A stretch of 64,000 bases of DNA, taken from assembly GCA_023362775.1 (NCBI GenBank), contig JALMGJ010000004.1:51170298-51234297 (forward strand), read 5' to 3'. How positions within the stretch are numbered: position 1 is the first letter of the stretch; every line of letters begins with the position of its first letter. The stretch is from Charina bottae (taxonomy: Eukaryota; Chordata; Lepidosauria; Squamata; Charinaidae). A model generated the notes under the pieces. The model saw nothing but the letters and a program-made list of their open reading frames with translations. It did not search any database and had not been told where the DNA came from. Shown one piece after another: positions 1-11,593 of this stretch. The position numbers and the translations under genes are program-made.

Positions 1-37
1 GCCTGACGTCTTACCCGCTGAGCCACCACGCCCCTTA
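1..37 (-). mobile_element. tRNA-derived SINE, head fragment
   Basis: The first bases read as the reverse complement of the tRNA-like head found complete at 5751-6079 (gagccaccacgcccctt on this strand). The rest of the copy lies outside the window. Confidence 0.75.
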
Positions 38-1195
38 TCTGTTACCCTAATAGAGTAATAAACTCTAGTAATAGAGTGGCTGTCATTCCATCAAATCAAC
101 CTACTTCTTGACCTACCATTATTAGTGCTAATTCATGAAGATGGGAACTACGGACACTGATAGTGGCTGGTAGAGCATCAGAGGCTTGGCACAGAAGGTA
201 CCTTTCCAAAGCTCAGAATGATTAGTTGTACTTCAAACTGAAATATTTATATACTACTGTGCTAAATCATAAATATTATGCTTAATAATAAAACTGATAC
301 TGACAACCCACTGAAAACTTGGCTGTTGTAAAGTTTCAAGCCTTTGTGCCACTGCTGTATTTCACCTGGCGTCAGGCAGTCGGACTCAAATCTGAGTCAG
401 ACATTATTGCAACCAATCTATGTTCCAGGTGGCATAACAGCTTAGAGAGAAGCAGATCACCCTTATGAGTTACACCTGCTTTTTACTGAGGACAGCTGAA
501 GATAGTAGAAAGTAGATTAAAAGACCATAGTTAGAAAATTATGCCATTAAGGATTTGTAGGAATTATGTTATCTTAAGAAATTGTCAACCTCAGAAGTTC
601 TGACTACTGCACCCTTTTCAATCCAGAACAATTTGGAGGATTCAGTATAGTCTCTGCATACGTCTTAAGATCTTGTACCCAAAAAATGTTATCATCTGTC
701 AAAACAGTGAAACCATAAACGTACCAGAAGTTGTCCATGTTCCTTAATCTCCAGTTGGTATAAAGGCCAATCAGATACAACTTTAACTTGTAGGCTAGAT
801 GACAGAAAGAGATTTTCATCAGAATTGTAAGGTTTGGAGAGTGCAGAATACAACTTTTCTCTCTTACTGTTGGTGGCCCTGAAAAAGGACCTGTCCCACC
901 TGTGCTGCTAATAATTTACAAATTATACCATACCACTTGAGTTATCAAATGTTATGCCATATCGAGTTTGCACACATACACACAAACCCAAGCTGCAAAA
1001 TGGGATTACATATTAAGGGGCTCTTATATATTTTTAAAAAATGCGTATTAAGAAGTTAACTTCCATAGATTAAAGTTCAACTCCTGGTGATTATATAAAC
1101 AAACGCTTGTCATCCTGACCTGTTTAATAGTGGTTCCTATTATATTCCAGTTATTCCTTTGATCCTATCTCTATTTTATCTGTTGACTTCCACAG
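38..1195. other. No recognised feature
   Basis: AT-rich sequence with only short open frames and no family signature I can name. A few (CA)-rich bases occur near 970. Probably unique or very old repeat DNA. Confidence 0.5.
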
Positions 1196-1330
1196 AATCA
1201 TAGAATCATAGGGTTGGAAGGGACCTTGGAGGTCTTCTAGTCCAACCCCCTGCCCAAGGCAGGAATCCTCATACCATCTTCGACAAATGGTTGTCCAATC
1301 TTTTCTTGAAAATTTCTTCCATTTCTTTTA
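1196..1330 (-). mobile_element. CR1 LINE 3' end, antisense
   Basis: The run gaatcatagaatcatagg followed by ggttggaagggacctt is the reverse complement of the CR1 3' terminus, which ends in repeats of ATTCTATG. The adjoining bases (tgtccaatcttttcttgaaa) fit the same antisense 3' UTR. Only the last ~130 bp is present, a typical 5' truncation. Confidence 0.8.
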
Positions 1331-3230
1331 TTTCCCTCAGCTATGCCAAGCATAATCAAATCCACTAATATATGAGGAAGAATAACCAATCTAGAATAAT
1401 TTAAAGATTTCTTCAAGTCAGGTTTGGCTCCTAAGGACTTCATGGCCACATCCATGTGATTCTCCTAGCAACTTTATTTATTTGATTTATAAGCCACCCA
1501 AGTCCATCACAACTGCAAATGATTTACCATTATTTTTTAGAATGTTTTTACCTGCTATTTTCCGGTGATCTCTCATCAAAGTATTAACTACAGTATGTCT
1601 GCTCCTGCTTAGCTTTTTGAGAACACACAAGTCTGTCTGCCTGCCTATCATATTTATATCATGCCCCAATCCTAACATATTTTGTCTGTGTAATAAGTTA
1701 AAATATACAATACAAAAACCAAAGAAAAAGTAAAACATATAGCATATTAAGGCACCAGTAACAACTAAGGGCCAAAAGCACACTTGAACAAGATGATTTA
1801 AACTTGTCTGAACAATGCAAGTAGAGTTAGAGCCATCCATACTTCCAAGAGGTAGCAGTTGCCCCTCTTTCCAAGACCAACGTTTTGACTCTGATTCTAG
1901 AAGAGAAACTGAAGGGCCAGGCCTTTGGGACTCTGTCAGAACTGCAGATTTAGGGTGCAAAAATCTAGACTAGGACTCTATGGCAACAAATAAATATAGA
2001 AAACATTAAGCCCTTGTTGCCCTCCTGGGGTTATCTGGATTTTTTGCAACCAAGATTTTTTAGGCCCATACAGGGATCCTTTCTTACACCAGGTGATCTA
2101 AGCAAAAGAATAGGCCAACAAGACACTTACAGTAGAAAGATTATAGCAAGATTAATCCAAGCCCTGTCCACAGTTCAAAGTAGGAGAGACCGTTCAATAA
2201 AATCCAGAGGATTAGGGACAGAACAAAGTAAGGGTCGGGTCATGGTTCAAAAGTCTAGACAAACGAGTTGAGTCAGAATCTCTGGCATGAAAGGGCAAGA
2301 ATGCAAAACAGATGGTTTTCAACACTGGTCTATTTTGATGCGGAGCTTTTTATATAAGCTTTATTCCTGCCCAGCTGATATGCATTCATCTTTCACTGAA
2401 AGGCTATTGGGAGTAACATCAACTTTTCTAATCCCACAGAGCTATCTAACTCTTTCCCCACTGGCTATTTGATCCTGCGTTAAGTGTGCCCCCATGATGT
2501 GAGAGAATCCGAAGTGAGGTCTGATGAATGAGGTCTGTAGATTTGAAAAAAGTGAGGTCTGATGACCCCAATGCTGGGGTCTGGCTCTGTAGATTTGTAA
2601 GATACCACTCTCAGCTCATGAGTCATCTTAGGCTATGGCAATTCCCTTTTCATGCTACATTTTGTGAACAGGTTATCATTTATCTGTTTCTATAATTTCT
2701 CAGTTTAGTTGGTTTACTGCCTTTCATCTTTACAAATGATTTTCTTTACTACTTTACTACTTTCCGCAATGGAATGTAGATTTCAACATACACACCGAAC
2801 AACAAACAATAAACTTCAATAAATGGCTACATAATCAACAGTTAAACTTTTCCAGAATGCAGTCAATCTTTTTATAAATATGCTAGGATAATATATGCAC
2901 AGCGCAAGTTCCATGTACATTTGGAATGTTTTGTGTCACTGTTTTTCCATCCTTTTACAGGATGGTTCTGATAAAACACTGCTTTCAAATGGAAACTAAT
3001 TTGTTCTGTATAATGTCACACATACCTAGATTTTATATAAATTTGAAACCCGAAACAAGTTCATCCATTTTAGCCAGGCTTTGAAAAGGGTATTTCTAAG
3101 AAATAAGAAATTTCTTGGGGGGAAAAAATCCTCAGCCAATGAAACATAAGGTATTATTTCTGTAATTTCCTTATCATCTCCACTAATATATAGCAAAATA
3201 GTATATAAGGCTTCTTATGTCAAATAGAGA
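1331..3230. other. No recognised gene; unclassified sequence
   Basis: Short open frames at 1487-1960 (minus) and 2014-2271 (plus) show no domain or motif I recognise. AT-rich beyond 2500. I see no splice-bounded conserved exon. Confidence 0.4.
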
Positions 3231-3376
3231 GCCAGTTTGGTGTAGTGGTTAAGGCATCAGGCTAGAAACTGGGAGACCATGAGTTCCAGTCCCACCTTAG
3301 GCACAAAGCCAGCTGGGTGACTTTGGGCCAGTCACTCTCTCTTAGCCCTAGGAAGGAGGCAATGGCGTCCCAATGG

Positions 3377-3868
3377 TGGGACGCGGTGGCTCAGTGGGTT
3401 AAACCGCTGAGCTGTAGACTGCCGATCAGAAGGTCGGCAGTTCGAACCCCACGCAACGAGGTGAGCTCTCGTTGCTAGTCCCAGCTCCTGTCAACCCAAC
3501 AGTTTGAAAGCTTTGCAAGTAGATAAATGGGTACCACCTTAAGTGGGAGAATATGCTGGTGTCCTGTCGGGAGTCGGTTCCACCTGAGGAAAAAGATCGG
3601 AGGAAAGATTGAATGGCGGCGGTGACAACGGACCCGGAAGTAACATCTACAGGACGTCAGCAGCCGGCTCAAGGCATCTTGGGATATGTAGTCCAGAGCC
3701 TTAGAAGAGTCAGTTCCCTTACCCCCTCTCCTTACGCATGGGCACTGTATATGGTGAATTGTATAATGGAATTGGAAAATGTATATGTATGTAAGCCGCC
3801 TAGAGTCCTCCGTTAGGGAGGGGATAGGCGGGGTATAAATATCACAATAAATAAATAAATAAATAAAA
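3377..3868 (+). mobile_element. Composite tRNA-derived SINE with L2-like tail
   Basis: The head (tgggacgcggtggctcag, then ggcagttcgaacccc) has pol III A- and B-box sequences. The middle (3600-3700) differs from the other tRNA SINEs here and resembles a housekeeping promoter. The end (3790-3868) is the cgcctagagtcc...ataggcgggg motif followed by (AAAT)n, as in the 3' ends of the L2 copies in this window. The SINE is therefore a three-part chimera that probably borrows L2 machinery. Confidence 0.7.
3612..3694 (+). promoter_or_regulatory. Promoter-like motif cluster inside SINE
   Basis: Within 85 bp there is a YY1-like core (aatggcggc, 3612-3620), an ETS site (CCGGAAGT, 3634-3641), a CRE-like GACGTCAG (3653-3660), and a ZNF143-like element (3673-3694) whose reverse strand reads ACTACATATCCCAAGATGC. 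All four are typical of TATA-less housekeeping promoters. Activity is inferred, not shown. Confidence 0.45.
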
Positions 3869-4225
3869 CACTTCCGAAAAACTTTGCCAAGAAAACTGCA
3901 AGGACTAGTCCAGGCAGTGTCCAGGAGTCAAAAACTGACTCAAAGACACACACACAAACACAAAGTCAAATAGTATTCGTTTAATGTGAATATTAATTGA
4001 TATTTTCTCTAATATAATATAATGAAAAACAATGACTAAACATTAAAAATAGATGTTTATTTAAATAAGATTTTTGTTATTTTAAAAAGAATAGTTAAAT
4101 CTCAATCATGCTTAGGACAACCAGATTCAGGCTGCAAAAATACAGGCAACCACAAGATGGCAGAAAGGGGTTGGATTTTTCTCTTTGCTGTCATACAGTG
4201 GTCATCAGCCTTTTATTCCAGACCT

Positions 4226-4500
4226 AGTAGCCATGTTGTTGTTGTTCAGTCATTTAGTCGTGTCCGACTCTTCATGACCTCATGGACCATAGCACGCCAG
4301 GCCTTCCTGTCCTCCACTGTCTCTCGGAGTTTACTCAAATTCATGTTCATTACATCGGTGATGCTATCTAACCATCTCATCCTCTGCCGTCCCCTTCTCC
4401 TTTTGCCTTCAGTCTTTCCCAGTATCAGGGTCTTTTCCAGTGAGTCCTCTCTTCGCATTAGGTGGCCAAAGTATTTGAGCTTCAGCTTCAGCATCTGTAG
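4226..4500 (-). mobile_element. BovB/RTE LINE, 3' terminal region
   Basis: Minus-strand reading gives the end of the BovB ORF2: the block LKYFGHLMRR, then GKRRRGRQRMRWLDSI and a LND-type ending, with no internal stop over 82 codons. The plus strand shows the familiar gtcgtgtccgactcttcatg sequence shared by BovB and its dependent SINEs. 5'-truncated copy. Confidence 0.9.
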
Positions 4501-4639
4501 CCATAGACACGCTAAATTTAAGTCTTACAGGTTCAATTCACAGAAAATGCTAAACATGGTTTGCAAACCTTAGTGGTTCCCTTCTGCTCAGATTCTGCTC
4601 ATGAGCATAGGGAAATAAATAATTTGTGGAATCAATTTG

Positions 4640-6506
4640 ACAGTTACATAAATTTATTATATTAATACCAAAACTCCATATTTATCATTGCCAGTGACTT
4701 TAACACATGTATTAGGTGGTCCAATGTCTTCTTGCACGCTTATTTTAAATCGCCAGTGCCCCCCCAGAACCAACATGGGCTACTTACCAGCCAGCCAATC
4801 TAAAGATCAACATTGTAAAATTGCAGGATTTCATTTGGCTCAATTTGTAGACAGTTTAGATCTAGTTATACTTAATGGCACAGTCAGGGGTGATATAAAA
4901 GGGGACTTTACATTCTGGTGCCCTAATGGGGCCAGTGTGGTTGATTGTATCATGATTTTCCAGAAATTTGTTCATCTCATAGCTTACTTCTATATTGGAA
5001 CTCACCCTAATAGCGACCACTTTCCAATAATTTGTCTTTTTGATTTTACAACAAATCTTGAAACATCAGAAGTAGCCCACTGCCCCGTTGGCATTACAGC
5101 AAAGGGGCGTGTACAGAACAAATGGTCTCAAGGTCTGGCTAAAGTTTTGTCTGGGCTGTTGACCTCAGAGCCCCTGCTTCAAATGCACACCCAAATCTGC
5201 TCATCTGATTCCTATGAACAAGTAGAGTCACTGTATCAGTCAATTATTGTTAATCTCCAAGGCCCCCTAACAAGATTTTCAACAGCCAGTGCTGTTTTTG
5301 CACTTAAAAGGTATAAACCCTAGTACAATAATGATTGCATCAAGGCTAAAAAGGCTCTCTTAAAAGCAATAGCCTCCTTTCAACAGGGCAATTCTTCAAG
5401 TGCTTCTCAATTATTTAAGGTTCAGAAGAAAAATTAGAGAGATGTTTTGTTTTGAAGATAAAGAAGAGGCAGGCTCTAAGGGAGAATTGCAGCAATTTAA
5501 TTTCACCAGCAAAACTCAAGAACTCTACTTGGTTTTGGCACTTAATTAATTGGTCCCTTACAAATAGACACTTTGTCCCTTTCTCACAAAGATCTGCAAA
5601 TAAATGAATCACTTTTGTAACTTCTTAGAAGGAAAACTGCTGTAATTTCAGATGTAATTCCCTCTTGTAGTAACCTTCCGGATTGGCCACCTGTGTCTAT
5701 AGCTGAGGTTAAAGATCTTATTGCCCAATTAAAGCCAGGTAAAGCATCTGTAGGGGCGCGGTGGCTCAGCGGGTAAGACGCCAGGCTTGTTGATCGCAAG
5801 TTTGGAGGTTCGAATCCCTAGCCCCACGTGACGAAGTGAGTTCCCACACTCGCCCCAGCTCTTGCCAACCTAGCAATTCGAAAGCATGCAAATGCAAGTA
5901 GATAAATAGGTACCACTTCGGTGGGAAGGTAACAGCGTTCCGCGCATGTCATGCTGGCCACATGACCGTGGAAGCGTCTTCGGACAGCACTGGCTCTTCG
6001 GCTAACAAACGGAGATGAGCACCGGCCCCTAGAGTCGGACACGACTGCACAACTGTGCGGGGGGAACCTTTACCTTTACTAAAGCATCTGGAGGTGATTT
6101 CATTCCCCCAGAATTAATAAGGGAAAGCAAAGATTGGTGGGCTCCCATTCTGGCTACTCTATTCACAAATATAAACAACAAGGGCCAATTTCCATCTGAT
6201 TGGAATCAGGCCATTGTCATACCATTATACAAAAATAAAGGAAATCGATTTTATCCCACAAGTTACAGGCCTATTAGTTTATTAAATACAATAAGTAAAC
6301 TTTATGACAGATTTCTATATCTAAAATTAACTGACTCAGTACAAAATAAAGATATCACTGCTAAAAAACAGGCTGGATTTAGAGGAGAACGATCAGCATT
6401 AGATCATCATTTGGTTCTCCGTCATTTGGCCAAAAAATATCCTGTGCCCCCTCGAGGTTCCCTTTTTGCAACTTTTGCTGACTTTGAGTCAGCTTCTGAC
6501 CTAATA
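4640..6506 (+). pseudogene. Vingi-like LINE ORF2 fragment, degraded
   Basis: Translations in several frames match the ORF2 of the intact LINE at 44968-48405. About 4680-5320 corresponds to the endonuclease C-terminal half, including a decayed VLDYI-type motif (VVDCIM) and NSDHFPI. About 5690-6500 covers the linker and the RT start (SYRPISLL and AGFRGERSALD blocks). Stops and frameshifts break it throughout. A SINE (5751-6079) splits it, and a T-rich L1-like tail cuts it off at 6506 before the RT active site. Confidence 0.8.
5751..6079 (+). mobile_element. tRNA-derived SINE, intact, with TSD
   Basis: Full copy flanked by perfect 11-bp duplications TAAAGCATCTG (5740-5750 and 6080-6090). The head has a perfect pol III A box (TGGCTCAGCGG, 5762-5772) and B box (GGTTCGAATCC, 5807-5817). 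The tail ends in aacctttaccttta. The perfect TSD and pol III boxes suggest a fairly recent insertion into the older Vingi-like LINE. Confidence 0.92.
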
Positions 6507-7020
6507 CCTTTTTTTAAATAGTAATTTTATTAAAAATTACAATTACAAAGATAAAAAGTAACACAAACTAAAAGAAAAAAGAAAAATAGAGAGTGCAGAA
6601 AAGAAAAAATAGAAAAAAAAATAGAAAAAAAATAAGAATATAGTAAAGGAAAAGAAAAAATATATAATTTCCCCTTCATCACAACAATAATTTTAGTAAC
6701 TTATCACCTTCTCTTAAAATACAACAAATGATCTCTTTTTTCCATATCTCATCTTTTATCTATAAACAAATCCTTAAAGCCTCATTGTTTCAGTCCTGAT
6801 CAGCAAAAGCCCATTAAGGGTTACTAGAGATAACAACGTATCTTTTGTAACCTTGATCAAATAAACCAACTTTATATTCCTTCCTTTTACTTTTAACAAT
6901 CTTGATCTTTAGTCCTGTTAAATAATGCCCTAGAACTTGATTTCTTGTCATTTTTTCTTTGTCCCTTCTCACAAAATTCTTCAAAGCTTTAACAAGCCTC
7001 TTTTGTAAATACAATATAGG
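6507..7020 (-). mobile_element. Probable L1-like 3' end, antisense
   Basis: Starts with a T-run and an A/T-rich low-complexity stretch (poly-A tail on the minus strand), followed by an open minus-strand frame (6814-7014) of lysine-rich sequence. This is the pattern of a LINE-1 3' region. I could not match a catalytic domain, so the class is tentative. It truncates the Vingi-like fragment. Confidence 0.35.
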
Positions 7021-8866
7021 AAAATTATCCAGGTCACTCTCTTGGATTGTTATTTGTATATCTCTTAATTATTAAGACATCAGCTTAATTAAGTCTTCTT
7101 GCTATCTATGACATCTATGGGAAATATAAAGGCCAAAGAAGCTATACAATGGCATATATGGTACACCAACAAACAAAAGAATTTTAGCAAAATAGTCTGG
7201 GAATTCTACCCTGGCTTCTTACCTTTTCCATGACTTCCCTCCAAGGCACTAGCCTGAGTAAATGTTCTACCTTCTGCAAGTATACAAAGTACATTTGCAG
7301 CTGTTCCACATTCACAATGGCTATGTCCATCTTTCAAAGTCTGTTGAATCAGTGCCACAATTCACTGTATTATTGCTTCTATAAGAATTTTCATCATCTA
7401 CTTATAACAACTGTTTTAAGTAACAACCAGGTGAGGTTAAAGAAGAGTGAAGAGTGGGAATTGAAGGGATCTTGGAAAATGCAGTAACAATCATTGCCGC
7501 AAAACAAACAGATACCAGCTCAGAACGTCCTTGTCATGTCTAAGAAAGGATATCTCTAGGACTTTTAATATTTCTTCAGGGCTGAACTGCCCCTAAAACA
7601 CCCCAACCAACAATATAATTGAACACATGCTATGATTCAGCAGAGTTTGATACATCCAGAAATTGACTTATTGTATCTATATTTAAGTACATATAGAATA
7701 TATATTTCTAGGGTACAAAATATGCATTGTGAATCATTTAGTATAGTTGTACAATATCACAATTAAAATTTGTAAATATAAAAATGCATGTAGACACATC
7801 TTGAGAAAATTTCTATCTGCCATTAACCATTGGGCTGGTGAATAAATAAACTTTTTTTAACGAAGAGTAATCTACTGCAAAGTTAGTCATTTGCCTCAAA
7901 ATTGTAAACTACGCAAACTTTATGGATTTCCAAGATTATCCCCCAAAGACGAAAGTAGTTATTAACTTTAGCTTAACACGTTGAAACATCTCAAAGAGAT
8001 TTTTAAAAATACATCATTGAATGTATAGAGTTCATTCTGTTTGTAGTCACACACACAAGTGCCTGGGAATAGAATTTGGCACTAACCCCTCCCCATTAGC
8101 AGAGAATTACTGACTTAGCAAGGATGTAAAAATGCAGAATCAATCTATGTTTAGTAATGGTACAATCAAAAAGAGCCTACTTCAGGGGCTTTTTAAGGGG
8201 GGGGATGAGCAAAATAAATAATGCAAAGCTCAGCTGCACATTTCAGCTCTTTCCCCAATATGGAATTTACTTAGAAAGTTGGAAGCCACTAAAAAATGAA
8301 GAGACACAAAAACGATCCACAAGATTATACAGCCCCTTTTAAATAAAATCTAGTGATAGGCTTAAGGATGCATTCAAACTTTCTTCAATGCAGAATATGA
8401 AATTATTTAACACTTTTTTTCATAAATGCATTCAAATCACATGTATTTGCTCTACTGGCTTTGTATGCATTTTAAGATGCCATGTTTACCGAAGACAGAA
8501 TGGTTTATTTTTAACTCAGTAAATCCTCAACAAAGAACATGACAAAATGTTATTACTCACACTGAACATACTATACACTCTCTTTTCAAGTATAGCATAC
8601 TTAGTTCCTGCACAAAAAGCATCTGCCTATGGAAGACAGATAGCCTAAACATCCTGAAGTTCACTGTAATGTTATTTATATGCAAATCACTATTTCTACC
8701 ACGTATTGTTGTCTGAAACATTCATTGATCAATCCTGAACTGCAGTCACAAAAGAAAAATATATGTGAGCAATACATTAATTATATAGCTAGCTAAAAAT
8801 ACTAAAGTAGGTCAAGTATATATTATTCTAAACATTCTGTAAAAACACAGACCAGTAAGATGTACT
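7021..8866. other. No recognised feature
   Basis: AT-rich DNA without open frames of note and without a repeat signature I recognise. Confidence 0.5.
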
Positions 8867-8927
8867 GTCATGTCATGTCATGTCATGTCATGTCATGTCA
8901 TGTCATGTCATGTCATGTCATGTCATG
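8867..8927. repeat. (GTCAT)n pentanucleotide microsatellite
   Basis: About twelve uninterrupted copies of GTCAT. The open frame that starts here is just the repeat read as a Met-Ser-Cys-His-Val periodic peptide. Confidence 0.97.
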
Positions 8928-9698
8928 GATATACAGTAACTAGGGCAAAGTACATGTTCACTATTCTATCTATTCATTTGGTTTTTCTGTTCTTCCTTGC
9001 CTTTTCTAAGTCCATTTCCTGCATTCATCTTCTTTCTCTCTTTCTGTTGCTGTGTCTAATTTTCAATCCCTTTCCCTGTATCTTTATCTGCTTTTGGTTC
9101 ACTCTGTGTTAAGAGTATAAATCTTATAGAAGAATGTCTCCTTATTCTAGTACTTCCTCTCATCTTTTCCATTATACTTCACTGTCTCCAATATGAATTA
9201 GTAACAGGTGGAAGAGGCCTGGCTTCCTCCCCCATGCACATTACATCTCGAGTAGGTTAGCTAATGAACCAAGAATCTCTGCTATTATCATTTGGTGGTT
9301 TTGTTTGTTTGCTTGCTTGCTTGCTTTGTTTTGTTTTGCTTTTGTGAAGCAGACAAGATGCTAGTGCAATAACCTGTTACTTTACTACTAATGTAATGGT
9401 GGCTTGGCTAACAGTCTGCAAGAAAATTCTCTTCACTTAAACCAACTGCTGCTATCCATAAGAAAGGGAGAAGATAGAGATTAAAGGATAAAGTACTGTA
9501 TTTCAGTGCCCAACTTGTGTCAGATCTGGTATGGAACACAAGACTGCTGGAAAAGCTAACTAATTCTCCCACTTTAAAATCCTACCATATTCAGTTGCCT
9601 GAAAGTTTTTCTATAACCTACAAGGCAAAAAAGTATTCGAACTTATGCCAGTGCATTGCTGTTTAAATAAAGGGATTTTTCCATATTCAAACACAAAA
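8928..9698. other. No recognised feature
   Basis: AT-rich, with a short CTTG/GTTTT-rich patch near 9305-9345. No gene or repeat family recognised. Confidence 0.45.
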
Positions 9699-10146
9699 TT
9701 ATTTTATTGTCAGGATCGTCTCTCCAGAAACCCAGTCAATGTGCGGATTTCTCTCCCGTAACAACTTTAACCCCAACACTACTGGTTGGTTGGAAATTGG
9801 GGCCATTATAAATCTCAAAGTCTCTTCGTGGGTCCCAATTCTCATTTTGACTGCATCGGTATAGAATTCTACTGGACCACCCTTCATATCAGACCCATCA
9901 AGTTGACAAAAAAATGATTGGGACTTTAAGCCTATGGACTTTCAATACCAGTCCAGTTACTATGGCAGGGTGAATTAAACATCTGGAACACACCGAGTCC
10001 AACATGGCTAGCAAACTGGCTTTATCCCCCCCATCCAAAGTCTCGAGGCTAACTCTCACTTGCATTGTGGGGCAATCTCCACTCACCAATGGGTCGGTGC
10101 GCCCATTGGAAAATGCCTGTCCTCTGGCGCACTTTAGGACAGGCAA
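9699..10146 (-). pseudogene. Gypsy-type retrotransposon aspartic protease, broken
   Basis: Two minus-strand pieces (9898-10146 and 9699-9887) read as a retropepsin. The first holds the active-site region LLAMLDSVCSRCLIHP, where families of this type have D-S-G/A, so the glycine position is changed to valine. The second holds the FYTDAVKMRIG and LGLKLLRERNPHIDW blocks typical of Sushi-like Gypsy elements. A stop/frameshift separates them. It overlaps the gag end in another frame. Nothing of RT, RNase H or integrase follows below 9699, so pol is lost. Confidence 0.75.
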
Positions 10147-11261
10147 CTGGAGTTTCCTGCTGGCATAAATTCCTCGTCAGTAGAGTCACTTTCATCCTCA
10201 AGTGGCTCTTGGGTTTTCTTCTCCTCAATCACGGCAGCCACCCCATTGCATTTAAGAGGTCCCGGTTTGCTAGCCTTCTCTTCTGCTTTCTTCTTCATAG
10301 GAACTGTGGCTTGTGGACTGTTGCTGATGTGATGGCCCTCTTTGCCGCATTTAAAACATAATCCACTTTTCGCACGACATTCTCTTTCTTCTTCACAGGA
10401 TTTTTGTTTTGGTTCTCGCTTCCCTGGAGTCGTGGCTCCCATCGTTTTCCGTCCCACTGTCTGAATTTGCAGGTGCTTTCTGAGCCATAGTTTAGTGGTT
10501 TCTACAGTTCCAGCCAAATGGATCCACTCTGACAACGTCTCTAGATCCCCTCTGCCAAGCGCCATCTCCATCACCTCTGGTCGCAATCCCATCTGAAAAT
10601 ATTCCACTTGAAAGGTTTCAGGCCAGTCGGGTAAGCGGCTCACTAACTTCTTGAACTCCAATGCATACTCAGCTTCTGTGTGGTTCCCTTGACGGATATT
10701 TTGTAACTCAACTCTGGCCATCATCTTAAATACAGTGTCTTCAAAACGCTTTCGGAGGGCAGTCATAAAAGCATTAAAGTTGCTTAATTCTCCCGCCTTT
10801 GCTTCATGCATCAACACCAACCAATCGGCCACCTCTCCCTCCAAGTAGCCCGACACGTACCTCACTTTGGCTTCCTCACTGAGGAAGGATTCCTCGAACT
10901 CCTCCATGAAGCCTTTAACGTGAGTCATGAAACACGCCAATTTTTTTGGGTCCCCGTCAAACTTCATCTTCAACTCACTAGCCCCAGGAGGTTGATTCTG
11001 TGGTCGTCTCAACTTCAGCCGTGTTCTCCTTGTCTCAGGAAGGGGTTCCTCTGCTTCCGAAATCTCTTCTTCCTCCTCATTCTCATCTGTGGAATCTTCC
11101 TCTGCTGACATAGTGACCGGACTTAGTGCTCGCTGACTAGCTTCTGTGCCCTCCATCTGTTGTAAAATCCAATAGACCGCAATCTTGATGGAGGCCACTT
11201 GTTGACTTACTGTCTCCAGTTCATAATCCACATGAGACATTTTGCTCTCTAGTGAAGCCAC
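10134..11261 (-). CDS. Gypsy (Sushi-like) retrotransposon gag, open
   Basis: A 375-codon open frame on the minus strand. It has an N-terminal coiled-coil-like segment (residues 1-40), an acidic stretch with a run of glutamates (about 55-75), and a retrotransposon gag capsid region (about 95-250: FDGDPKKLACFMTHV, VADWLVLMH). A CCHC knuckle lies at 302-315 (CFKCGKEGHHISNS). The last zinc ligand is serine (S315) instead of cysteine, so the knuckle is probably damaged. Known members form the particle shell of Metaviridae retrotransposons; related gags became the mammalian RTL/PEG10 genes. The next gene, protease, is broken and pol is absent, so the element is dead. The surviving long frame may be chance or youth. 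Start Met is the first in frame; an upstream extension is possible. Confidence 0.7.
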   Translation of the reverse strand: MASLESKMSHVDYELETVSQQVASIKIAVYWILQQMEGTEASQRALSPVTMSAEEDSTDENEEEEEISEAEEPLPETRRTRLKLRRPQNQPPGASELKMKFDGDPKKLACFMTHVKGFMEEFEESFLSEEAKVRYVSGYLEGEVADWLVLMHEAKAGELSNFNAFMTALRKRFEDTVFKMMARVELQNIRQGNHTEAEYALEFKKLVSRLPDWPETFQVEYFQMGLRPEVMEMALGRGDLETLSEWIHLAGTVETTKLWLRKHLQIQTVGRKTMGATTPGKREPKQKSCEEERECRAKSGLCFKCGKEGHHISNSPQATVPMKKKAEEKASKPGPLKCNGVAAVIEEKKTQEPLEDESDSTDEEFMPAGNSSCLS

Positions 11262-11582
11262 TCTCTGCCCCTGCGATACTCGTTTCTTGGTTGCCTTTCA
11301 GCTCACCTCACCTCCCATGCCGCCTCTGATCCCTAGGGACCAACTTGCTGCCTGCTTTGGCGTTGTAGGTTGAAGTTTGCCTACCGGGTCCAATTCCTCC
11401 ATCCTTGGTTCCGGTTCCAATTTCTTTTTCTGTCGAGTACCTTTAGCTTCGAATTTCAGCTTCTTTTCTTTCTTCTGAGTCACTCCTCCTTGGGATTCAG
11501 CGTCCTTGGAGGTTCCAGGCTATTCATCCTGAACCTCTTGAGTCTCAGCAATTGACTCCTCCATCAGTTTTCCCTCTGACAT
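11262..11582 (-). other. Gypsy leader or gag 5' extension
   Basis: Lies between the gag frame and the SINE. An open minus-strand frame (11298-11483) is rich in Lys/Glu (MTQKKEKKLKFEAKG) and ends just before gag. It could be a frameshifted N-terminal part of gag or untranslated leader. Confidence 0.4.
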
Positions 11583-11593
11583 ACAGAGTATTA

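Larger units (their letters stand above)
3231..3957 (+). mobile_element. Sauria-type SINE, split by another SINE
   Basis: The 5' part (3231-3376) starts gccagtttggtgtagtggtt and continues through the tRNA-like region and the ctttgggccagtcactctct block typical of squamate Sauria SINEs. The body resumes at about 3869 (cttccgaaaaactttgcc...) and runs to about 3957. Between the halves lies the SINE at 3377-3868, so this copy is older than its guest. Confidence 0.8.

Noticed and set aside
1487..1960. 157-codon minus-strand open frame with a hydrophobic stretch
   Set aside because: No domain, no conserved motif and no start or splice context that stands out; treated as chance.
5751..5820. tRNA-like sequence with perfect A and B boxes
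   Set aside because: It is the head of a SINE with TSD and a long non-tRNA body, and three more copies exist in the window; not a functional tRNA gene.
8867..9112. Open frame starting with a Met-Ser-Cys-His-Val repeat
   Set aside because: It is a (GTCAT)n microsatellite read through into AT-rich DNA.
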